Of a stretch of 64,000 nucleotides of DNA, positions 35,657 to 43,215 are shown in pieces. Origin of the DNA: Leisingera sp. S132 (GTDB lineage: Bacteria > Pseudomonadota > Alphaproteobacteria > Rhodobacterales > Rhodobacteraceae). A program made the translations under genes and the position numbers. The notes below the pieces were generated by a model. That model was given only the letters and a program-made list of their open reading frames with translations. It ran no database searches and was not told the origin of the DNA. The DNA lies in assembly GCF_025144465.1 (NCBI RefSeq), contig NZ_CP083553.1:1424001-1488000 (forward strand), read 5' to 3'. Each line of letters opens with the position of its first letter. Position 1 is the stretch's first letter.

Positions 35657-36706
35657 GACTCTGTTGCGCAAATCGGTTGAGGGCCAAGGTTCCCCTTTCC
35701 CCAGACGGACTTATCCCACTGCCTCTGTGACGGGTATGCCAAGCGCGGTGAATCCGTTCATGACCGCAACACGGAGCTGAAGCTCGGCAACCTGACGTCC
35801 AGGATCCCGTGCCATCAGTCTTTGTCCCAGCAGTTTCATGCAGTGCATCTTGGTTTCGGCACGACTTCGGCGGTGGTATCCACTCCATTTCCGCCAAAGC
35901 GCTCGGCCAAGGTATTTCGACGCCCGCAGCGCTTCGTTGCGCGCAATCGCGCCTGCGGTGTCGGGTTTCCAGGGCTTGGCGTTCTTGCGGGGCGGGACGA
36001 CGGCATTGGCACCTCGGTTGGCGATGGCATCGTGGCACTTGCGCGTATCGTAGGCGCCATCTGCCGTGACACTGCCGATCTCCTGCTCGGGCGGGATCTG
36101 ATTAAGCAGTTCCGGCAGCATGGGCGCATCACCAATGTTGCTACTGGTGAACTCGACTGCCCGGATTTCCAGTGTCTTTTCGTCGATACCGAGGTGAACC
36201 TTGCGCCACACGCGGCGTTTCGAGCCACCGTGCTTGCGCGCATTCCACTCGCCTTCGCCCTCTACCTTTATCCCAGTGCTGTCGATCAGCAGGTGTAGCG
36301 GCCCCTCAGAACCACGATACGGGATGTTCACGGCGAGAGACTTCTGGCGGCGTGAAAGCGTGCTAAAATCCGGTACCGACCAGTCCAATCCACTCAATCG
36401 CAGGAGACTTTCCACGAAGCCGGTCGTCTGCCTGAGCGCCATACGGAACAGCACCTTCATCGTCAGGCAGGTCTTGATCGCGGCGTCGCTATAGATGGGC
36501 TGTCGGCCTCTCTTGCCGGTCGGCCGGGCCTCCCACGTCATCTCGGGATCGAACCAGATCGTCAGAGAGCCACGACGCTTCAGCGCTTCGTTATAGGCCC
36601 GCCAGTTCTTGATCTTGTAGGTCGGGGGTGTTGGTCTGCTCATGCCCTCCAGCTATCACGCTGGATTCATGAGATGAATCCCTCACCCGATTTGCGCAAC
36701 AGAGCC
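35657..36706 (-). mobile_element. IS5-family (IS903-like) insertion sequence
   Basis: A complete element of about 1.05 kb. Terminal inverted repeats of 25 bp lie at 35659-35683 and 36680-36704 (24 of 25 bases match; the outer end reads CTCTGTTGCGCAAATCGG). One transposase gene fills the inside on the minus strand. No target-site duplication is found at either end, which suggests a later deletion or recombination next to it. Confidence 0.9.
35711..36643 (-). CDS. IS5-family transposase
   Basis: A 310-residue DDE transposase of the IS903-like subgroup. It shows LLIDSTGIKVEGEGEW (first Asp), VTADGAYDTRKCH (second Asp) and the Y-(2)-R-(3)-E-(6)-K type motif in RRSRAETKMHCMKLLG. The N-terminal IWFDPEMTWEA and FVESLLRLSGLDWSVPDFSTLSRR segments are typical. 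The frame is intact. Confidence 0.95.
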   Translation of the reverse strand: MSRPTPPTYKIKNWRAYNEALKRRGSLTIWFDPEMTWEARPTGKRGRQPIYSDAAIKTCLTMKVLFRMALRQTTGFVESLLRLSGLDWSVPDFSTLSRRQKSLAVNIPYRGSEGPLHLLIDSTGIKVEGEGEWNARKHGGSKRRVWRKVHLGIDEKTLEIRAVEFTSSNIGDAPMLPELLNQIPPEQEIGSVTADGAYDTRKCHDAIANRGANAVVPPRKNAKPWKPDTAGAIARNEALRASKYLGRALWRKWSGYHRRSRAETKMHCMKLLGQRLMARDPGRQVAELQLRVAVMNGFTALGIPVTEAVG

Positions 36707-36707
36707 C

Positions 36708-36824
36708 GACCTAGCCATCACTGACGTTTCAGGTGATGCTCAAGTTTCGCTATCCGGCCACGGAACCGTCGTGCTTCAGGGGGTAACTGCCGCGATGTTG
36801 ACCGAAGACGACTTCTTGTTCTGA
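36708..36824 (+). pseudogene. C-terminal remnant of an RTX-type secreted protein
   Basis: A 38-codon open frame without its own start begins at the edge of the IS5 element and ends at 36824. Its translation (DLAITDVSGDAQVSLSGHG, then TVVLQGVTAAMLTEDDFLF) matches the C-terminal pattern of haemolysin-type calcium-binding proteins secreted by type I systems, which end in a LxGV...L..DDFxF motif. The upstream part is not on the other side of the IS, so most of the gene is lost. Confidence 0.7.
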
Positions 36825-36870
36825 AGTCCGAGAAGTCTCCCTTACGGCCGACTTCGTAGAAAAAATCATT

Positions 36871-36900
36871 TAAATGACCGCTGCAACAGGCGGTCATTTA
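36871..36900 (+). terminator. Hairpin after the RTX remnant
   Basis: Eleven-base perfect arms (TAAATGACCGC / GCGGTCATTTA) enclose an eight-base loop, 46 bases after the remnant's stop. It is probably the old terminator of the RTX gene. There is no strong T-run. Confidence 0.5.
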
Positions 36901-36917
36901 CACTTAGGGACCAATAT

Positions 36918-37052
36918 ATGCTTCATATCTCTCGTTTCGAGCAGCCCTTCAGAATGGACGCGCCAACTTCCGGCAAACGGAAAAAATTTGCAAAGATGAG
37001 TGTCTCCTCTCGCTTGACACAACTGGCCCTAATAGAGAAACACCCGCCTTAG
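36918..37052 (+). CDS. Possible 44-residue basic peptide
   Basis: A small frame with AGGGA seven bases before its ATG. It is rich in Lys and Ser (MLHISRFEQPFRMDAPTS...) and its stop codon lies inside the loop of a strong intrinsic terminator, so something is transcribed rightwards here. It could equally be the 3' part of a small RNA. No family is recognised. Confidence 0.25.
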   Translation: MLHISRFEQPFRMDAPTSGKRKKFAKMSVSSRLTQLALIEKHPP

Positions 37053-37069
37053 CGGGTGTTTTCTTTTTT
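37038..37069 (+). terminator. Intrinsic terminator
   Basis: Perfect stem AAACACCCGC / GCGGGTGTTT with a four-base loop, followed by TTCTTTTTT. The T-run is on the plus strand, so it ends a rightward transcript from the accessory patch. Confidence 0.85.
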
Positions 37070-37084
37070 GGGATAGTCAGGGCT

Positions 37085-37594
37085 TCAGCGCCGGCGGCTT
37101 TCACGTGCATTTGTCTCGCCATTCACCCGGACGATGCGGACCGCCTCCAGATCCTGGTTCGACAGGGTGCGTGCGGCGTGCAGCGTGCGGCTGAACTCGC
37201 TGCCGGTCAGGGTCGGCTCTTCTGGGTAGACCACGCGGAAGTCGTATGCCAGCACCCCATCCTCAGCGTCCTCCACTGGGCGCAGCTCGACCTTGAAGGC
37301 ACCCTGTCGCTCGGCAATGCCGGTTGCGTGGATGATCGCACCGGAGGCCGTCCGTTCAATTTGCAGCCCGGCGATCTGGCTGATCAGAACGCTTTTGTCC
37401 TTGGGCGGTTTCTTGGCAAAGATGCCCCTGGCATTGCTTTCCTGCGGCAGCAGCGGGTTGACGTTTTCCGCCACCTCCACCTCTGCCGGTTCCGAGCTGC
37501 CAAACCAGTTGGTCGGGTTCAGCCGTGAATCCCGCCAGCCGCACGCTGAAAGCACCAGCGCGCAGGCCAAAGTAAGAGCCAATGGTTTATGCAT
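37085..37594 (-). CDS. Putative lipoprotein of unknown function
   Basis: A 169-residue protein with a lipoprotein signal (MHKPLALTLACALVLSACG; lipobox LSAC, Cys18). The mature part has no motif I recognise apart from a repeated pattern of Arg/Glu-rich strands and a disordered segment after residue 30. The start at MHKP has GGGGACAG upstream; an ATG 18 bases earlier is also possible. It probably sits on a membrane facing the periplasm. It is divergent from the SufE gene. Confidence 0.8.
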   Translation of the reverse strand: MHKPLALTLACALVLSACGWRDSRLNPTNWFGSSEPAEVEVAENVNPLLPQESNARGIFAKKPPKDKSVLISQIAGLQIERTASGAIIHATGIAERQGAFKVELRPVEDAEDGVLAYDFRVVYPEEPTLTGSEFSRTLHAARTLSNQDLEAVRIVRVNGETNARESRRR

Positions 37595-37728
37595 CTGTCC
37601 CCGCCCGTTCAAATTGTCTTTGCAACGGATTACCCGATTGGCAGCAGCTTGAAAAGCGGTTGAAAAGGCGCGGGCAGGGGCTTAGGTGCTGATCTGCACA
37701 TGATGCGGGATTTGAGGATAGACGGACG

Positions 37729-38139
37729 ATGGCCACTGCCGCCTTTGAAGAGATCGTTGAAGACTTCGAGTTCATGGAGGACTGGGAGGACCGCTACCGC
37801 CATGTGATCGATCTGGGCAAGGCAATGGAGCCGCTCGACGAAGCGCTGAAAGTGCCTGCGACCAAGGTGGACGGCTGTGCCAGCCAGGTTTGGCTGCATG
37901 CCACCGTTGAGGGCGGTGAGTTCTGTTTCGATGGCGATAGTGACGCAATGATCGTGCGCGGTTTGATCGCGGTGCTGCGCTGCCTCTACAATGGGCTGCC
38001 AGTGGCCGAAGTCGCGGCAGTGGATGCCAAGGCAGAGCTGGGCCGGCTGGGGCTGAATGAACATCTTTCTTCGCAGCGGTCCAATGGACTGCGGGCGATG
38101 ATCGAGCGGGTCCGCGAAACGGCGATGGCACAGGCCTGA
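37729..38139 (+). CDS. SufE-family sulfur acceptor
   Basis: A 136-residue SufE. SufE accepts persulfide sulfur from the cysteine desulfurase SufS and passes it on for Fe-S cluster assembly. The sulfur-accepting Cys is in KVDGCASQVWL near residue 50. The C-terminal LSSQRSNGLRAMIERVR helix is typical. No other suf gene is nearby. Confidence 0.94.
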   Translation: MATAAFEEIVEDFEFMEDWEDRYRHVIDLGKAMEPLDEALKVPATKVDGCASQVWLHATVEGGEFCFDGDSDAMIVRGLIAVLRCLYNGLPVAEVAAVDAKAELGRLGLNEHLSSQRSNGLRAMIERVRETAMAQA

Positions 38140-38173
38140 GGCGGCGGGCGAGGGGCCGGCCCCTCGCGCTCCC

Positions 38174-38198
38174 CGGAGTATTGCCGGGAAAGATGAAA
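38174..38198 (+). repeat. Dispersed intergenic repeat, copy 2
   Basis: CGGAGTATTGCCGGGAAAGATGAAA, a variant of the sequences at 2723-2746 and 44016-44038. It lies between sufE and the DUF1638 gene. Confidence 0.5.
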
Positions 38199-38202
38199 GG
38201 GG

Positions 38203-38913
38203 CTATCTGGCCCAGTTCGTCATGGCGGTTTCGAGGTCGCCGTATCCTGTGTGGCGGTGCTCGAAGGCCAAGCCCATTCGGTCGGCGCATTCGCGGGCCT
38301 TTTCCACCAGCTTGGGGTCATTGACCTGCGACTGGAACACCAGTTTGGTGTAGTTGCCGAACACCATGTCCCGCAGTTCCGGATTTCTGTCGAGGCCCAT
38401 GGGCCGCCAGACGAAGGCGTCGAACTGTTTGACCAGGAAATCGGTCAGGTAAAAGGCGGTGATTTCGCCTTCTTCCGAATGGCGGGCAAAGGTTTCGTTG
38501 CCCTCAAAGAAGGAGTAGCAATGCGGGCCCGGAACCATTTCCACGCCAAGCTCGGCGCATTTACGCTCCAGCGCGCCGCCGGTACCGCAATCGGCATACA
38601 CCACGTAGATCTTGTCATAAACCGCTGAATGCTTGGCCACCGCGCCGTCGACAGCGTCGACGATCTGCTCGGGATAAAGATGCAGTTTGGCAGGCAGGCA
38701 GGTGAGGTCGATGTGATCCATGCGGTTTGCGTCCTTGATGGCAAGGATCTCGCGCGCCAGTGCGCCGCAAGCAATCAGCAGGATACGGCCAGTCTTTTTC
38801 TCAGGGGCGGCCAGGCCCTGTTCGGTGAGGGAGCTTTCCTCAAGCGTCCGCCCGGTCGGCGGGCGGAAGGCAGCCCGCTCTGTCAAGCGGGCTGCGCGTC
38901 CTTTGCGTGCCAA
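38203..38913 (-). CDS. DUF1638 protein (probable methionine-synthase accessory)
   Basis: A 236-residue protein of family DUF1638: a core from about residue 42 with RILLIACGALAREI, CLPAKLHLYPEQI, VVYADCGTGGALERKC, GPHCYSFFEGNETF and conserved Cys/His residues that suggest metal binding. It lies two bases after the corrinoid-protein gene and probably starts at a TTG; no ATG fits. As I recall, genetic work in Phaeobacter inhibens tied a DUF1638 gene to its split cobalamin-dependent methionine synthase. The biochemical role is unknown. Confidence 0.85.
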   Translation of the reverse strand: MARKGRAARLTERAAFRPPTGRTLEESSLTEQGLAAPEKKTGRILLIACGALAREILAIKDANRMDHIDLTCLPAKLHLYPEQIVDAVDGAVAKHSAVYDKIYVVYADCGTGGALERKCAELGVEMVPGPHCYSFFEGNETFARHSEEGEITAFYLTDFLVKQFDAFVWRPMGLDRNPELRDMVFGNYTKLVFQSQVNDPKLVEKARECADRMGLAFEHRHTGYGDLETAMTNWAR

Positions 38914-38914
38914 A

Positions 38915-39613
38915 TCAGGCGCTCATCGAGTTGTGCTTGCGCGCAACGAAGTCCTTGGCCATTTCCACGGCCACGGCTGCGTCACGGCAGTAGCCGTCGG
39001 CGCCGATTGCCTTGCCGAACTCTTCGTTCAGCGGTGCGCCGCCAACCAGCACAATGTAATCGTCGCGCAGGCCCTGCTCGACCATGGTGTCGATAACGAC
39101 TTTCATGTAGGGCATGGTGGTGGTCAGCAGAGCGGACATGCCGAGGATGTCGGGTTTGTGCTCTTCCATGGCTTCCAGGTAGTTCTCGACCGGGTTGTTG
39201 ATGCCGATGTCGACCACTTCGAAGCCTGCGCCTTCCATCATCATCGAAACCAGGTTCTTGCCGATGTCGTGGATGTCGCCCTTGACGGTGCCGATCACCA
39301 TAGAGCCGACGCGCGGGGCGCCGGTTTCGGCCAGCAGCGGTTTCAGGATGGCCATGCCGCCCTTCATTGCGTTTGCCGCCAGCAGCACTTCCGGAACGAA
39401 CAGGATACCATCGCGGAAGTCGGCGCCGACGATGGTCATACCGCCAACCAGCGCCTTGGTCAGGATGTCGTACGGAGTCCATTTGCGCTCGAGAAGGATG
39501 TTCACGCCTTCTTCGATTTCCTCTTTGAGACCATCATAGAGGTCGTCAAACATCTGCTGAACAAGTTCCTCGTCATCGAGTTCCGAGAGGATGATGTCTT
39601 CTTCGTCCGACAT
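38915..39613 (-). CDS. Corrinoid (B12-binding) methyl-carrier protein
   Basis: A 232-residue protein with a helical cap domain (about residues 15-95) and a B12-binding Rossmann domain. The cobalt-ligand motif GDIHDIGKN (near residue 116) supplies the axial His. Further motifs are MSALLTTTMPYMK and VGGAPLNEEF. It equals the B12 module of MetH or MtbC/MtaC-type carriers. Its closeness to DUF1638 and, 1.7 kb away, to bmt suggests it is the cobalamin part of a split methionine synthase. The methyl donor protein is not in the window. Confidence 0.9.
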   Translation of the reverse strand: MSDEEDIILSELDDEELVQQMFDDLYDGLKEEIEEGVNILLERKWTPYDILTKALVGGMTIVGADFRDGILFVPEVLLAANAMKGGMAILKPLLAETGAPRVGSMVIGTVKGDIHDIGKNLVSMMMEGAGFEVVDIGINNPVENYLEAMEEHKPDILGMSALLTTTMPYMKVVIDTMVEQGLRDDYIVLVGGAPLNEEFGKAIGADGYCRDAAVAVEMAKDFVARKHNSMSA

Positions 39614-39796
39614 GCGCCTAATCCTTGCTGACGGGGGAATCCCCGGTGTTGGCCTATTTCTGAGGCTTTTGTGACAGAATGCTGTTTGCGAACTGCATTA
39701 TTTGCGACACTGCCGCGTTTCTAACCGACGTATAGAGACAATTCCGGCGCAAGAATAATGAAGATTCCACATGGAAATCTTCGATTTCGCCCATTT

Positions 39797-39811
39797 GTTC
39801 TTTATTTGTTC
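39797..39811 (+). promoter_or_regulatory. LexA (SOS) box upstream of the radical SAM gene
   Basis: GTTCTTTATTTGTTC is an exact match to the alphaproteobacterial LexA site GTTC-N7-GTTC. It lies 24 bases upstream of the chosen start codon of the PA0069-type radical SAM gene, a position suited to repression. One such site per 64 kb is rare enough to be meaningful. Confidence 0.7.
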
Positions 39812-39835
39812 CGTTGTGGTCGCTATTTTGCGTCC

Positions 39836-40915
39836 ATGCTGCCTGAAAACACGCCATACACAATGCGCCGCAAAACGCGCGCCAGCCTCAGCAATGCGGC
39901 AGGCAGGTTCGACATGGCCCGTGAAGGGGTGGACGACGGCTGGTTTCAGGAAGTGCCGGATGCTGTGATTCCCACTCAGGTGCGCCAGGAAACGGCGCGT
40001 TCGCTGATCACTTACAACCGCTCGCCCGATCTGCCGTTTGACCGCTCGATCAATCCCTACCGCGGTTGCGAGCATGGTTGCATTTACTGTTTTGCGCGGC
40101 CGACCCATGCCTATCTTGGGCTGTCGCCGGGGATGGATTTCGAAACCCGGCTGATTGCGCGTCCCAATGCCGCCGGGGTTTTGCGCAAGGAATTGTCAGC
40201 GCCCAGCTACAAGGTGGCTGCAATTGCACTTGGCATCAATACGGATCCCTACCAGCCCTGCGAGCGGGATCTGCGTATTTCCCGCGCCTGCCTGGAAGTG
40301 CTGCGCGACTTCAACCACCCGGTGGCAATCGTGACCAAAGGGGCAATGGTGGAGCGGGATCTCGACGTCCTGACGCCTATGGCCGCCAAGGGGTTGGTAA
40401 GGGTGGGGATTTCCCTGACTACGCTGGACCCGGACCTGTCGCGGCGGATGGAACCGCGGGCGCCGCTGCCCGCCCGGCGGCTGGCGGCTATCCGGCGTCT
40501 GACAGAGGCCGGGGTGCCGGTGCGGGTGATGACCTCGCCCGTGGTGCCGGGGCTGACGGATCATGAACTGGAGGCGCTGCTGGCAGCCGGGGCAGAGGCG
40601 GGCGCGGATGCCGCCAGCTGGATTATGCTGCGGCTGCCGCGGGAAGTGTCGGAGCTGTGGCAGGAATGGCTGGCAGAACATGCGCCGGGCCGGGCGGCCA
40701 AGGTGATGGCCCGGTTGCGCGAGATGCACGGCGGGCGCGATTATGACCCGCGCTGGGGCCACCGGATGCGGGGCGAAGGGCGCTATGCCGAGATGACTGC
40801 GCAGCGGTTCAAGGCAGCCTGCAAACGGCTGGGCCTGCGGGAGCGGACGGAGGAACTGCGCTGCGATTTATTTGCCCGGCCGCCGCAGCCGGGTGACCAG
40901 TTAGCGCTGTTCTGA
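39836..40915 (+). CDS. PA0069-family radical SAM protein
   Basis: A 359-residue radical SAM enzyme. The cluster motif CEHGCIYCFARP (CxxxCxxC) sits near residue 80, preceded by SINPYRGCEHG as in spore-photoproduct-lyase-like proteins, and TKGAMVERDLD and MTSPVVPGLTDHE follow. The family is often named Rv2578c or PA0069 and its reaction is unknown. Start is set at MLPENTPYT, because the upstream extension would run through the LexA box. SOS control points to a role after DNA damage. Confidence 0.9.
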   Translation: MLPENTPYTMRRKTRASLSNAAGRFDMAREGVDDGWFQEVPDAVIPTQVRQETARSLITYNRSPDLPFDRSINPYRGCEHGCIYCFARPTHAYLGLSPGMDFETRLIARPNAAGVLRKELSAPSYKVAAIALGINTDPYQPCERDLRISRACLEVLRDFNHPVAIVTKGAMVERDLDVLTPMAAKGLVRVGISLTTLDPDLSRRMEPRAPLPARRLAAIRRLTEAGVPVRVMTSPVVPGLTDHELEALLAAGAEAGADAASWIMLRLPREVSELWQEWLAEHAPGRAAKVMARLREMHGGRDYDPRWGHRMRGEGRYAEMTAQRFKAACKRLGLRERTEELRCDLFARPPQPGDQLALF

Positions 40916-40986
40916 CTGGTTATGAACAGCCTTGGCGGCAGAACTGTGCTATGCTGGGCATCATTCTGACAAAAGGAGCGTGTCCA

Positions 40987-41265
40987 ATGACCACGGTTGC
41001 TATGAAGGCGCGTGTCACAGGGCGCGTGCAGGGCGTGGCTTTCCGTACCTGGGCGCGGGCGGAGGCTTTGCGTCACGGGCTGTCGGGCTGGGTCCGCAAT
41101 GAGCCGGACGGCTCGGTACGGGCCTTGCTGATAGGACCTGTGGCCAGCGTTGCGGACATGGTGCGCAGAATGGGCCGCGGTCCCGGGGCGGCCTCGGTCA
41201 AGGACGTTCTGACGGAAAGAGTCGATCCAGAACCGGGCATCAGCGGTTTTCGTATCACCGGATAG
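40987..41265 (+). CDS. Acylphosphatase
   Basis: A 92-residue acylphosphatase that hydrolyses carboxyl-phosphate bonds. The signature VTGRVQGVAFRTWARAEA carries the catalytic Arg, and GLSGWVRNEPDGSV carries the catalytic Asn. AAAGGAG precedes the ATG. It may be co-transcribed with the radical SAM gene 71 bases upstream. Confidence 0.94.
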   Translation: MTTVAMKARVTGRVQGVAFRTWARAEALRHGLSGWVRNEPDGSVRALLIGPVASVADMVRRMGRGPGAASVKDVLTERVDPEPGISGFRITG

Positions 41266-41286
41266 GCTGAGCCGGAGGGATAAAGG

Positions 41287-41313
41287 TGGCGCCGCATGTG
41301 AAGGCGCGGCGCC
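41287..41313. terminator. Hairpin between acylphosphatase and bmt
   Basis: TGGCGCCGC and GCGCGGCGCCA form a GC-rich stem between two convergent genes. There is no clear T-run. Confidence 0.45.
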
Positions 41314-41340
41314 ATGTGTTCTGTCTGCGCCTGCTATCCG

Positions 41341-42363
41341 TCAGGCGCGGCGGCGGCCACGGCGTCCGCGGCGCTCTCCGCCAGCTGCGGCATCCTCTCC
41401 GGTGCCATCGCTTTGCGAAGTGAAAGGACCCAGCACTTCGACGATTTTCTCCAGCTCGGGCGCGTCTCCGCGCGGGCGGCTGTCCAGTGCATCGCGCATG
41501 GACCGCAGGTGATCGGGCATGGTGCCGCAGCAGCCGCCGATGATCTTGGCGCCTGCATCGCGGGCCATCACCGCATATTTGCCCATCAGCTCCGGGGTGC
41601 CGTCGTAATGGATGTGGCCGTCGACATATTTCGGAATGCCGGCGTTGCCCTTGGAAATAACCGGGCGTTCGGTGCCTTGCGCGGCAAAGCCCAGCACGGT
41701 GCGCAGGATGTCGGAGGCGCCGGTGCCGCAGTTGGCGCCAAAGGCCAGCGGCGCGTTGGCGAACTCTTCCACCAGCTGCGCCAAGTCAGAGGAGGTCACC
41801 CCCATCATGGTGCGGCCTGCAGTGTCAAAGCTCATGGTGCCGCACCAGGGCATGTCGGCCAGCTTGAAAGCCTCCGCTGCAGCGCGGAACTCCTCTGGGG
41901 CGGAAATGGTTTCCAGCCACAACACGTCAGCGCCGCCTTCCTTCAGAGCGTCGGCCTGCTCGTGGAACATCTCAACCGCCAGGGAATGGGACATCTCCCC
42001 GACCGGTTCGAAGATTTCGCCGGTTGGCCCGACTGAGCCGGCAACGGCGATCTTGCGTTCTGCCTTATCGGCAACTTCGCGGCCCAGTTCGGCAGCGATG
42101 CGGTTCAGCTCGCGCACGCGGCCCTGCGCATCGTGCAGTTTCAAGCGCGCAGCGGTGCCGCCAAAGCTGTTGGTCAGGAACAGGTCGCTGCCCGCATCCA
42201 CCGAGCCTTGGTACAGAGCCAGGATTTTCTTGGGCTCATCGACGTTCCACAGCTCCGGAGCGTCGCCGGATTGCAGGCCCATGGCAAAGAGGTTGGTGCC
42301 GGTCGCGCCATCCGCCAGCAGCACGTCCCTGGTGTCCAGAAGGTGTTTGAAGGTATTGGTCAT
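41341..42363 (-). CDS. bmt: Homocysteine S-methyltransferase domain protein (split MetH module / Bmt)
   Basis: A 340-residue protein of the Pfam S-methyl_trans family. It has LLADGATGTNLFAMGL, LTNSFGGTAARL, and zinc-ligand cysteines in GANCGTGASD and IIGGCCGTMPDH. It is usually labelled betaine-homocysteine methyltransferase. In roseobacters this protein can act as the homocysteine-binding module of a split cobalamin methionine synthase, and the corrinoid protein and DUF1638 nearby favour that reading. The C-terminus has a basic RRGRRGRRR tail of unclear role. A structured leader lies upstream. Confidence 0.88.
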   Translation of the reverse strand: MTNTFKHLLDTRDVLLADGATGTNLFAMGLQSGDAPELWNVDEPKKILALYQGSVDAGSDLFLTNSFGGTAARLKLHDAQGRVRELNRIAAELGREVADKAERKIAVAGSVGPTGEIFEPVGEMSHSLAVEMFHEQADALKEGGADVLWLETISAPEEFRAAAEAFKLADMPWCGTMSFDTAGRTMMGVTSSDLAQLVEEFANAPLAFGANCGTGASDILRTVLGFAAQGTERPVISKGNAGIPKYVDGHIHYDGTPELMGKYAVMARDAGAKIIGGCCGTMPDHLRSMRDALDSRPRGDAPELEKIVEVLGPFTSQSDGTGEDAAAGGERRGRRGRRRA

Positions 42364-42480
42364 CGGTTCTGTCCCGTGTCATCAGGCCGCCCCGGCGGGC
42401 CGGGCGGCAAATAGGTCTGTTTTCCCTGTCTCACGCCCGGCATGGAAGGGCAATTTCATTTTCCTCATCTTCATTATGAG

Positions 42481-42536
42481 AGCGCTGCCCGGCTGCCGCA
42501 TAGTTGATGACCATGGGAGGAATGCGGCAAGGCGCT
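42481..42536 (-). other. Structured hairpin in the bmt leader
   Basis: Two nested stems, AGCGC/GCGCT outside and TGCCGCAT/ATGCGGCA inside, lie about 120 bases before the bmt start. They match no riboswitch consensus I can recall (SAM-II, SAM-V, SAM/SAH and SAH were compared by eye). Confidence 0.35.
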
Positions 42537-42593
42537 GCGCAAAATCCGCCGTATCCAGTGGAAGTTTCTGCAAAAGCAGCAAAAAAGGGGTTA

Positions 42594-42610
42594 AAGCGGC
42601 GCGCCGCGGA
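42594..42610 (-). terminator. Possible terminator of the DUF1476 gene
   Basis: The GC palindrome GCGGCGCGCCGC is followed on the minus strand by TTTAACCCCTTTTTT, just after the DUF1476 stop codon. Confidence 0.4.
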
Positions 42611-42623
42611 AAACTGCCGGGCC

Positions 42624-42941
42624 TCAGCCGGTCTCGGTCAGGATCTGATCCTTGGCCTGCGGCAGCAGCTCGGCGCGTTTTGCCCGGATCTCATCGGCAG
42701 AGGCTTTTCCTTGCAGCTCGCCTTCCAGCTTGCGCACAACATCCTCGTGGCCGGCTTCTTCCAGATCCGCCGCGACAATTGTGCTTGCGAAGGCTTCGGC
42801 GTCCTTGCTGCCAAGTCCCAGAAGCCCGGCAGCCCACAGGCCCAGCAGTTTGTTGCAGCGCGCCTGCGCGTTGAACTGCATCTCCTCATCATGCGCGAAC
42901 TTCGCTTCAAAGGCCTGCTCGCGCTCGTCAAACGTGGTCAT
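42624..42941 (-). CDS. DUF1476 protein, F1-ATPase zeta inhibitor
   Basis: A 105-residue helical protein starting TTFDEREQAFEAKFAHDEE, the conserved N-terminus of DUF1476. In alphaproteobacteria such as Paracoccus this family is the zeta subunit, which binds F1-ATPase and blocks its hydrolytic rotation. It is encoded away from the atp operon here, as is usual. Function is taken from the family. Confidence 0.92.
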   Translation of the reverse strand: MTTFDEREQAFEAKFAHDEEMQFNAQARCNKLLGLWAAGLLGLGSKDAEAFASTIVAADLEEAGHEDVVRKLEGELQGKASADEIRAKRAELLPQAKDQILTETG

Positions 42942-43215
42942 ATCGCGTCCTCATTAAACCTGTTGCACACCTATACATGATAGGAGCATGATCGCGGTCC
43001 AGGGCAAGAAAAAACTGTGCGCAGCAAGGCGTTTGGGCTGCCGCGAAAAGGGGGCGCCAGGGCAGGGCGGCAACTGCGGGCGTCCATCTGCGGCCCGGCG
43101 GCAGGGGATGGCCCGCATGCGCGCCATGCAGCATGCTTGCGGCTGAGGCCCCCTTGCACTATTAGAGCGGCACATCGCAGGGCCGGATTCCCGGCATTGA
43201 CCCGAAAGGTTCCCA
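42942..43215. promoter_or_regulatory. Divergent region DUF1476 / purC
   Basis: A 274-base gap with outward promoters expected for both genes. An AT-rich CCTATACATGATAGG segment near 42970 may belong to a promoter. The right part is GC-rich with no symmetrical operator that I can see. Confidence 0.4.

Noticed and set aside
35648-36715. Target-site duplication of the IS5-family element
   Set aside because: Nine-base and shorter flanks on the two sides were compared and do not match.
42364-42540. SAM-II, SAM-V, SAM/SAH or SAH riboswitch before bmt
   Set aside because: The conserved core strings I remember for these classes are absent; only an unassigned hairpin is present.
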